This document shows positions 1 to 7,620 of a DNA stretch of 9,457 nucleotides, piece after piece. Below the pieces are notes generated by a model. The model saw nothing but the letters and a program-made list of their open reading frames with translations. It ran no database searches and was not told where the DNA came from. The position numbers and the translations under genes are program-made. Every line of letters begins with the position of its first letter. Within the stretch, counting starts at the first letter, position 1. Source of the DNA: an uncultured Lachnospiraceae bacterium (GTDB lineage Bacteria > Bacillota > Clostridia > Lachnospirales > Lachnospiraceae); NCBI GenBank assembly GCA_902782625.1, contig CACZNZ010000576.1, positions 1-9,457 of the forward strand, written 5' to 3'.

Positions 1-288
1 AAGGACAAAACGGCTCTTGTTGATCTGGAGCCTGTGAAATGCCATCACCAGCGGATAGGCCAGCAAAATGCACAAAACTGTACTAAGCAGTGCAATCTCC
101 AGAGAAAAGACCGTCGCTTTCATATGAACAGGATCCGCTATGGCAGTAAGATTGTGCAAAGTAAAAGCGTTGCTCTCATCCGTCAATGCATATCGGACGA
201 TCATGAGCAACGGTATGATCGTAAAACCGAGCGCCCAGATTAGATAAGGGCCAGCGAGAATGGACCGGAAGGTTTTATTACTGTTCAT
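1..288 (-). CDS. potB: Spermidine/putrescine ABC transporter permease PotB, N-terminal part
   Basis: The gene runs off the left edge; the first 96 codons are present, about a third of a typical PotB of 270-285 residues. PotB is one of two membrane permeases of the polyamine importer PotABCD, working with the ATPase PotA. A first membrane helix at about residues 11-33 (LAGPYLIWALGF, then TIIPLLMIV), the segment FTLHNL at 42-47 and a second helix at about 58-82 ending in LLAYPLVMA follow the usual PotB N-terminal layout. The EAA loop that contacts PotA lies outside the window. The ATG at 288 is chosen because a very strong Shine-Dalgarno lies six bases upstream and the start overlaps the end of potA by 11 nt, implying coupled translation. 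Family membership is well supported; the exact polyamine transported is inferred from PotA and PotB resemblance only. Confidence 0.85.
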   Translation of the reverse strand, partial: MNSNKTFRSILAGPYLIWALGFTIIPLLMIVRYALTDESNAFTLHNLTAIADPVHMKATVFSLEIALLSTVLCILLAYPLVMAFHRLQINKSRFVL

Positions 289-1348
289 CCTCTCGGATCA
301 CCTCCTCATCTGCGGAAGTCGGTTTATTCATAATCTGTATATTGTATGGGATAACTTTCAGGCCTACCATGTCACCCACCGTAGCAGGCAGGCTGCTCTG
401 TACGGACCATTCACAGTAGTCCGTCAAGATTTTGATATCGTAATACGCGCCTTTATAAATCAGATCCGTGACTTTTCCTTTCCAGAATCCTTCGTCAGGC
501 GAAACGATCATCAGATCTTCCGGACGGATCACCACGTCTACCTCTGTATTAGTCCCGAATCCTTTATCGGCACATTCGACAACGGATCCCTGGATCTTTA
601 CCAGATAATCCTTCAGCATCAGACCATCAAAGAGATTGCTCTCTCCGATAAAATCCGCAACAAAGGCATTCTGCGGTTCATCGTAAATGCTCTGGGACGT
701 CCCCATCTGCTGGATGATTCCCTGATTCATCACGATAATACGGTCAGACATGGTCAGCGCCTCTTCCTGATCATGGGTCACATAGACAAAGGTGATGCCG
801 ACCTCCTTCTTGATCGTCATCAACTCCCTCTGCATCTGATGACGAAGCTTCAGATCAAGAGCACCCAAAGGTTCATCTAAGAGCAGAATCTCCGGCTCAT
901 TCACGATTGCTCTTGCAATCGCCACTCTCTGCTGCTGGCCGCCGCTTAAAAGGGAGGGCTTCCTTTTCTCGTAGCCCTCCATATTGACAAGCTTCAGTGC
1001 GTATTTCACCTTGTCTTTGATATAATTTCTGCTCTTGTTTTTCAGTCTTAAGCCAAAGGCGATATTGTCTTCCACGTTGTAATGAGGAAATAAGGAATAC
1101 TTTTGGAACACCGTATTGACATTCCGTTTTTCAGGGGGAAGCATCGTGATATCTTCCCCTTCGAAAAACACATTGCCGGCATCAGGTGTCTCAAAGCCCC
1201 CGATAATCCGCAGTGTCGTGGATTTTCCGCAGCCGGAAGGTCCCAGCAGCGTAATAAATTCATTTTTTTCGATATCAAAACTGATGCCATCCAGCACGAT
1301 CTTATGATCGAAACTCTTCCGGATGTCATGCAACTGAAGGATAGACAT
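278..1348 (-). CDS. potA: Spermidine/putrescine ABC transporter ATP-binding protein PotA
   Basis: This 356-residue protein is the cytoplasmic ATPase that powers polyamine import through the PotB/PotC permeases. All nucleotide-binding motifs are intact: Walker A GPSGCGKST at 36-44, Q-loop Gln82, signature LSGGQQQR at 134-141, Walker B ILLLDEP at 154-160 and switch His192 in VTHDQEEA. Residues from about 240 form a C-terminal TOBE-type regulatory domain, including VVIRPEDL at 272-279. Length and layout match PotA, although related spermidine, Fe3+ or thiamine importer ATPases share them; the PotB-like gene next door favours the polyamine assignment. The ATG at 1348 has a GGGAGGA ribosome binding site seven bases upstream. 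It lies 14 nt after the atpC stop with no terminator or promoter evident, so it is probably the eighth gene of the ATP synthase transcript. Its 3' end overlaps potB by 11 nt. Confidence 0.93.
   Translation of the reverse strand: MSILQLHDIRKSFDHKIVLDGISFDIEKNEFITLLGPSGCGKSTTLRIIGGFETPDAGNVFFEGEDITMLPPEKRNVNTVFQKYSLFPHYNVEDNIAFGLRLKNKSRNYIKDKVKYALKLVNMEGYEKRKPSLLSGGQQQRVAIARAIVNEPEILLLDEPLGALDLKLRHQMQRELMTIKKEVGITFVYVTHDQEEALTMSDRIIVMNQGIIQQMGTSQSIYDEPQNAFVADFIGESNLFDGLMLKDYLVKIQGSVVECADKGFGTNTEVDVVIRPEDLMIVSPDEGFWKGKVTDLIYKGAYYDIKILTDYCEWSVQSSLPATVGDMVGLKVIPYNIQIMNKPTSADEEVIREDEQ
289..306 (-). promoter_or_regulatory. Extended Shine-Dalgarno of potB inside the end of potA
   Basis: On the minus strand positions 306-295 read AGGAGGTGATCC, followed by six bases and the potB ATG at 288. 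This is a 12-nt uninterrupted complement of the conserved 3' end of bacterial 16S rRNA, much longer than the 4-6 nt seen at most genes here. It also encodes the Glu-Glu-Val-Ile run near the PotA C-terminus. It fixes the potB start and suggests strong initiation despite the overlap with potA. Confidence 0.8.
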
Positions 1349-1362
1349 GAGGGTGTCCTCCC

Positions 1363-4066
<2,704 letters not shown>

Positions 4067-4071
4067 TCATC

Positions 4072-5808
4072 TCACTTCTTTTCCTGATATATCTGGCGGA
4101 ATTCCCTGGAGATCCGTATGATCTCCTCCTTCTCCTCATCGCTCATACTGCCTGTCTCATCAATACGGAGGCATAACTCGAGCGCATTTTCATGGAAATA
4201 TGTCAGCAATTCTTTTCTGAATTCTGCAATCTCCCTGATCGGGATATCCTGCATCACATGGGCTGTGCCGGAAACCAGCAATATCACCTGTTCGTGCAGG
4301 GTGTAGGGCTTCCCTTGCTCCTGGCGGAGCAGGTGCATCAGACCCTGCCCGTAGAAGAGTCGTTTCTTGGTGGCATCATCAAGATCGTTGGAAAACTGGG
4401 TAAAGACTTCCATCTCCCGATACTGGGCCAGGTCAAGACGGATACTTCCTGTCGCTTTTTTCATGGCCTTTGTCTGGGCGGCACCACCTACACGGGATAC
4501 CGAAAGCCCGACATTGACCGCCGGTCTCTGGCCGGAAAAAAACAGATCGGATTCCAGAAAGATCTGTCCGTCTGTAATCGAAATAATATTGGTTGGAATA
4601 TAGGCAGATACATCCCCTGCCTGTGTTTCTACGATGGGAAGAGCTGTGATGCTTCCTCCGTCAGCCAGTCTGGCAGACCGTTCCAGCAGTCTGGAATGCA
4701 GGTAGAATACATCACCTGGATAGGCCTCCCGTCCCGGTGACCTCTCAAGCAGCAGGGACAAAGCCCTGTATGCAATGGCATGTTTGGACAAATCATCATA
4801 GACAATCAGGACATCACGTCCCTGTTTCATGAAATACTCTCCCAAAGCCGTGCCGGAGTAAGGGGCAATAAACTGCATGGGGGCCGATTCACTGGCTGAG
4901 GCATTGACGATGATGGTGTAGTCCATGGCACCTTTTTTGCGCAGGGATTCCACCAGCTGGGCAATGCTGCTGGCCTTCTGTCCGATGGCCACATAGATAC
5001 AGATCACATCGTTCCCCTTCTGATTGAGGATGGTATCGATGGCTATAGCCGTCTTTCCCGTCTGCCGGTCCCCGATAATGAGCTCCCTCTGCCCTCTTCC
5101 AATCGGGAACATGGAATCAATACAGAGGATTCCGGTATTCATGGGGGTATCCACACTCTGTCGCTCAATGATCTCCGGGGCAGCAGCTTCTACCGACATA
5201 TAGGCATCTGCCTCGATGGGACCTTTATTGTCTATGGGATTGCCCAGGGCATCCACGACACGACCGATAAAACCGTCACCGGCCGGGATACCTGCGGTTT
5301 TCTTGGTTCTTCTGACCCTCATGCCTTCCATGATCGTCCCTTCGTCTCCGAAAAGGATGATGCCGACAGAGTCAGGGCGCAGATCCTGGACCATGCCCTT
5401 GACACCGGATTCAAACACAAGGATCTCCCCATAGACACAGCTTGCCAGGCCGTCAGCGAAGACAATGCCATCTCCTGTCATGGTAACCCTGCCTTCCTCT
5501 TCCGGCATGGCTTCCATCTTCCATGTCTCCAAGGAGGAACGGAACAAGGTTATCAGTTCGTCCGAATCCTGACGAAAGCCTTCATCCGCCCGCTTTTTGA
5601 ACATCTCTTTCAGTTGGGTCACACGGCCTTCTCTGGTCCAGTCATAGATATCGGTTCCGACTTCCAGACGGAAACCGGACATAATTCTTTTATCGCATAC
5701 CCAAACCAGGCGATAATCTTCATGATATTTCTTTTTCAGGAAATTCTCAAATCTTTCCTTTCTGGCCTGGTCAGGTTCCACATTGGAATAAAGATAAGCA
5801 TCACTCAT
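4072..5808 (-). CDS. atpA: F1Fo ATP synthase alpha subunit with N-terminal delta-like (OSCP C-terminal) domain
   Basis: At 578 residues this is about 75 longer than typical alpha subunits. From about residue 82 it is a normal alpha: N-terminal helix DSDELITLF, beta-barrel with DGIVFADGLASC, Walker A GDRQTGKT at 246-253, GQKAS at 276-280, YDDLSK at 337-342 and the arginine finger Arg439 in SVSRVGGAAQ. In E. coli the Walker A lies at 169-176, so the shift is 77 residues. Residues 1-78 instead resemble the C-terminal domain of delta: CDKRIMSGFRLEVG at 38-51 and TREGRVTQL at 58-66 follow the delta pattern (D, G-G, R-x-G, R-G-x-L-x-x-L). There is no atpH in its usual place just upstream. The start at 5808 is well fixed: AAAGGAG lies eight bases upstream and the ATG overlaps the atpF stop by 8 nt. 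Alpha identity is certain; delta homology is a by-eye alignment. Confidence 0.97.
   Translation of the reverse strand: MSDAYLYSNVEPDQARKERFENFLKKKYHEDYRLVWVCDKRIMSGFRLEVGTDIYDWTREGRVTQLKEMFKKRADEGFRQDSDELITLFRSSLETWKMEAMPEEEGRVTMTGDGIVFADGLASCVYGEILVFESGVKGMVQDLRPDSVGIILFGDEGTIMEGMRVRRTKKTAGIPAGDGFIGRVVDALGNPIDNKGPIEADAYMSVEAAAPEIIERQSVDTPMNTGILCIDSMFPIGRGQRELIIGDRQTGKTAIAIDTILNQKGNDVICIYVAIGQKASSIAQLVESLRKKGAMDYTIIVNASASESAPMQFIAPYSGTALGEYFMKQGRDVLIVYDDLSKHAIAYRALSLLLERSPGREAYPGDVFYLHSRLLERSARLADGGSITALPIVETQAGDVSAYIPTNIISITDGQIFLESDLFFSGQRPAVNVGLSVSRVGGAAQTKAMKKATGSIRLDLAQYREMEVFTQFSNDLDDATKKRLFYGQGLMHLLRQEQGKPYTLHEQVILLVSGTAHVMQDIPIREIAEFRKELLTYFHENALELCLRIDETGSMSDEEKEEIIRISREFRQIYQEKK
5575..5808 (-). 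other. Delta/OSCP C-terminal domain fused to the alpha subunit
   Basis: This marks codons 1-78 of atpA. Compared by memory with E. coli delta, whose tail contains DKSVMAGVIIRAGD and then SVRGRLERL, this segment reads DKRIMSGFRLEVGTD and then TREGRVTQL, preceded by a charged helix (QARKERFENFLKKK at 14-27) like the one preceding that strand in delta. The whole C-terminal domain appears present, from the entry strand (YLYSNV, 5-10) to the last helix (about 62-73). The six-helix N-terminal domain of delta, which normally binds the alpha N-termini, is absent. In the family, the C-terminal domain contacts the b subunits of the outer stalk. The join to alpha falls at about residues 79-82. Confidence 0.82.
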
Positions 5809-6289
5809 TCTCTACGCTCCTTTCCGCATCTTCCAAAAATGCATCATAGAAGCTGTCTGTGGTACCGTCGAGCAAGAGTTTATCCGTGGCATTGTTGATC
5901 AGGTCATAGATATCATCTTTCGTCCCGTCAAGGATAGCATTTCTTCTCTTGTGTGCTTCCTCTTCCGCTTCTTCTATGATCCTCCTTGCCTCTTCCTCTG
6001 CCTCTTTGGTTCTCTTTTCGCGATACATTTCCAGGTCTTTGGCAGCGCGCTGCTTCTCCTGTGAAATCTCTGTTTCTATATCATGAATTCTGTTCTCGTA
6101 ATCTGTCTGGATATCCTGCGCATTTTTCAGCGCTGTCTTTTTCTCTTCATCCATCTCCTGATAATAGGCTTCTCTTTTTTCCATGAACTTCATGACCGGA
6201 TTATAGAGAAGATAATACATTCCGCCAAACAGGATGGCCACGTTGAATAAATGAAGAAAAACCTGGGTAAAATCTAATCCAAGCGGCAT
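5801..6289 (-). CDS. atpF: F1Fo ATP synthase b subunit
   Basis: This 162-residue protein is the outer-stalk subunit that ties the F1 head to the membrane a subunit. One membrane helix at about residues 8-28 is followed by the family's YNPVMKFMEKRE at 29-40, then a long charged coiled coil (about 40-135) rich in Glu, Lys, Arg and Ala (EAEEEARRIIEEAEEEA at 96-112). The length is normal for a homodimeric b, and only one b gene is visible. The C-terminus (FYDAFLEDAERSVENE) is acidic and is the part expected to meet the delta domain, here carried by alpha. It is not long enough to hide a delta N-terminal domain. The ATG at 6289 has AGGAGG seven bases upstream, 18 nt after the atpE stop. The 3' end contains the atpA ribosome binding site and overlaps atpA by 8 nt. 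Confidence 0.95.
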   Translation of the reverse strand: MPLGLDFTQVFLHLFNVAILFGGMYYLLYNPVMKFMEKREAYYQEMDEEKKTALKNAQDIQTDYENRIHDIETEISQEKQRAAKDLEMYREKRTKEAEEEARRIIEEAEEEAHKRRNAILDGTKDDIYDLINNATDKLLLDGTTDSFYDAFLEDAERSVENE

Positions 6290-6307
6290 ACTATCGCCTC
6301 CTGTCCG

Positions 6308-6694
6308 TTAAAGAACAAATACAATCAATATAGCAACAATCAAAGCATAGATAACAACGGTCTCGATGAATACCAGACCGAGCATCAGAAGCGTACGGAT
6401 ATTGTCAGCTGCTTCCGGCTGTCTTGCGATACTGTCGTTTGATTTGGATATGGACCAACCCATGGCAATGGCTCCGCTTAAGGCTGCACATCCTATGGCA
6501 ATCCCTGCTGCTATCGCCTTACCGGTGGTACCGTCGGACTCGACGATCGTCTTCGTCTCCTGGTTCTGTGTCTCCACCTGTGGAGTTCCCTCAGACCCGG
6601 CTGCATATACAGGGGATGCTTTCAGGATGAATCCAGCACAAAGCACCAGGCCAAGCATCATCATTCCAATTACCATTGTTTTTAAAGATTTCAT
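6308..6694 (-). CDS. atpE: F1Fo ATP synthase c subunit with N-terminal signal peptide
   Basis: The c subunit forms the rotating membrane ring that carries the coupling ion. At 128 residues it is far longer than the usual 70-90. Residues 1-31 look like a signal peptide (basic MKSLK start, hydrophobic core to about 24, likely cleavage after VYA at 29-31). An acidic, polar stretch (32-56) follows, then the normal two-helix hairpin at about 57-128: loop ARQPEA at 90-95 and ion-binding Glu111 in FIETVVIYAL. Both ends of c face outside, so an exported N-terminus is topologically sound. Helix 1 reads S-x-A-x-A-x-G at 73-79 rather than the glycine-rich zipper. The ion cannot be called: Glu-Thr and Tyr116 recall sodium-type c subunits, but Met78 stands where their helix-1 Gln would be. 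The ATG at 6694 has a perfect AGGAGG five bases upstream. Confidence 0.94.
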   Translation of the reverse strand: MKSLKTMVIGMMMLGLVLCAGFILKASPVYAAGSEGTPQVETQNQETKTIVESDGTTGKAIAAGIAIGCAALSGAIAMGWSISKSNDSIARQPEAADNIRTLLMLGLVFIETVVIYALIVAILIVFVL

Positions 6695-6706
6695 TTTTTC
6701 CTCCTG

Positions 6707-6724
6707 AAGACGGCTGCCCGTCTT
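6707..6724 (-). promoter_or_regulatory. RNA hairpin just upstream of the atpE ribosome binding site
   Basis: In the 42-nt gap between atpB and atpE the minus strand reads AAGACGG, GCAG, CCGTCTT: a perfect 7-bp stem with a 4-nt loop (stem arms 6718-6724 and 6707-6713). Its 3' arm ends one base before the AGGAGG of atpE at 6705-6700. It is followed by AGGAGGAAAAA rather than a T run, so it is not an intrinsic terminator for the operon. Likely roles are protecting or defining an mRNA processing end, or keeping the atpE initiation site open for the high c-subunit yield a ring needs. The structure is seen; the role is inferred. Confidence 0.6.
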
Positions 6725-6736
6725 GCTTTTTGTAAT

Positions 6737-7537
6737 CTAAACAGTTTCTGTAACTTCCCCGTAATATACCGATGTGAGCATAGTCAGGACATAAGCCTGG
6801 ATCAATGCGTGCAGGACCGTAAACATAAGCCCTACCACAACCGGCAGGAAGAAGCTAAGCGTAATATAATAATAAACAAGTTCTGTCACAAGCATACCAG
6901 ACAGCAGGGCTCCGAAAAGTCGGAATGTCATGGAAACAGGCAGGGAGAACTCCTTGAGTGTTCTTCCCACACCCCTGATCTGGTTGGTAAGCACGCCTCC
7001 CAGCATGATGAACAGATAGGAAAACAGTCCCATGGCAAGGGCCCCGTTTATGTTGGCCAGGGGTGCAGGCAGAGAGATCGGATGGCCGGCAGCTGTCTTT
7101 ACCTGCACACCGAACAGTTCAAACATGGTCCCTACAAAGATATAACTGCCTGCCGTGAAAATGTATCCTCCCAGCAGCCTGTTCTTATGGGGAGAATTAC
7201 TCTTAGCCAGGCCATGAAACAATCCGACCCAGCCTTCGATCAGCATCTGCACACTTCCCGGGACAATCTGAAATCTCGGGATGACAAGGATCCTGATCAG
7301 AACCGCACAGGTAAGAAGAATGCCTGTCACGATAAATGCAGAGACCAGCGACGGATCCACCAGCAGCCCTCCGGGCAGGCGGATCTTGTTGATATCATGC
7401 AGCACAGCATCCCGCATGGTCTCTCTGATGGTCTCGTGTCTGACAGAATACTGTTTCGTCATCATAACACCCACGAGCATCACACACAGTACCGCCATCA
7501 GGATAATTATGAATCTCTTTTTATTAAATGGTTTCAA
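6737..7537 (-). CDS. atpB: F1Fo ATP synthase a subunit
   Basis: This 266-residue membrane protein is the stator subunit that provides the ion half-channels beside the c-ring. An N-terminal helix at about 8-26 is followed by an external segment to about 60, then several more membrane helices. The family pattern is clear at PLANINGALAM (159-169), around the essential Arg206 in FRLFG, and at Gln247 in the last helix (LIQAYVLTMLTSVYY). Positions matching E. coli Glu219 and His245 are Met215 and Thr240, while a His lies nearby at 243; Ala210 replaces the common Asn after RLFG. Translation starts at a TTG (7537), supported by AGGAGGTG nine bases upstream and no upstream in-frame alternative; the next ATG (codon 14) lacks such a site. 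It is the first gene of the operon; no atpI is seen before it. Confidence 0.93.
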   Translation of the reverse strand: MKPFNKKRFIIILMAVLCVMLVGVMMTKQYSVRHETIRETMRDAVLHDINKIRLPGGLLVDPSLVSAFIVTGILLTCAVLIRILVIPRFQIVPGSVQMLIEGWVGLFHGLAKSNSPHKNRLLGGYIFTAGSYIFVGTMFELFGVQVKTAAGHPISLPAPLANINGALAMGLFSYLFIMLGGVLTNQIRGVGRTLKEFSLPVSMTFRLFGALLSGMLVTELVYYYITLSFFLPVVVGLMFTVLHALIQAYVLTMLTSVYYGEVTETV

Positions 7538-7546
7538 TGATTACAC

Positions 7547-7554
7547 CACCTCCT
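7547..7554 (-). promoter_or_regulatory. Ribosome binding site deciding the TTG start of atpB
   Basis: The minus strand reads AGGAGGTG here, nine bases before a TTG at 7537. No ATG or usable GTG lies at a workable distance: the GTG within the site is followed at once by TAA. This makes TTG the best start of the operon's first gene, which may limit its translation relative to the following atpE, whose ATG has near-ideal spacing. Confidence 0.75.
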
Positions 7555-7584
7555 AATGTCACAAATACCTTGAATACCCGTTAC

Positions 7585-7613
7585 ATCATACGCCTTTTTT
7601 TCTCTTTTGTGAA
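7585..7613 (-). promoter_or_regulatory. Sigma-A-type promoter of the atp operon
   Basis: On the minus strand a -35 box TTCACA (7613-7608) and a -10 box TATGAT (7590-7585) are separated by exactly 17 bases. Each differs from consensus at one position. The predicted transcript start is near 7578, giving a leader of about 40 nt before the TTG of atpB. The -35 box begins only 8 bases after the stop codon of the preceding transpeptidase gene, and no terminator separates the two genes, so some read-through into the atp operon is possible. The leader is too short for a known riboswitch class. Confidence 0.72.
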
Positions 7614-7620
7614 GCATTTT

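Noticed and set aside
260..880. Long open frame of about 206 codons on the plus strand opposite potA
   Set aside because: It is antisense to a gene with every ABC ATPase motif, its translation has no recognisable domain, and no ribosome binding site precedes it.
1349..1362. Small inverted repeat AGGG/CCCT around the potA ribosome binding site as a terminator or attenuator
   Set aside because: The stem is only 4 bp with no T run; it is likely chance.
5801..6289. b-delta fusion of the mycobacterial kind
   Set aside because: The b protein is 162 residues with a normal helix and coiled coil and has no room for a delta domain; the delta-like part is on alpha instead.
6707..6731. Hairpin with TTTTT on the plus strand between atpB and atpE, resembling an intrinsic terminator
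   Set aside because: The T run follows the hairpin only in the plus direction, where no gene is transcribed; in the direction of the operon it is followed by the atpE ribosome binding site.
7538..7584. Possible riboswitch or attenuator in the atpB leader
   Set aside because: The predicted leader is about 40 nt with no stable hairpin, too short for known riboswitch classes.
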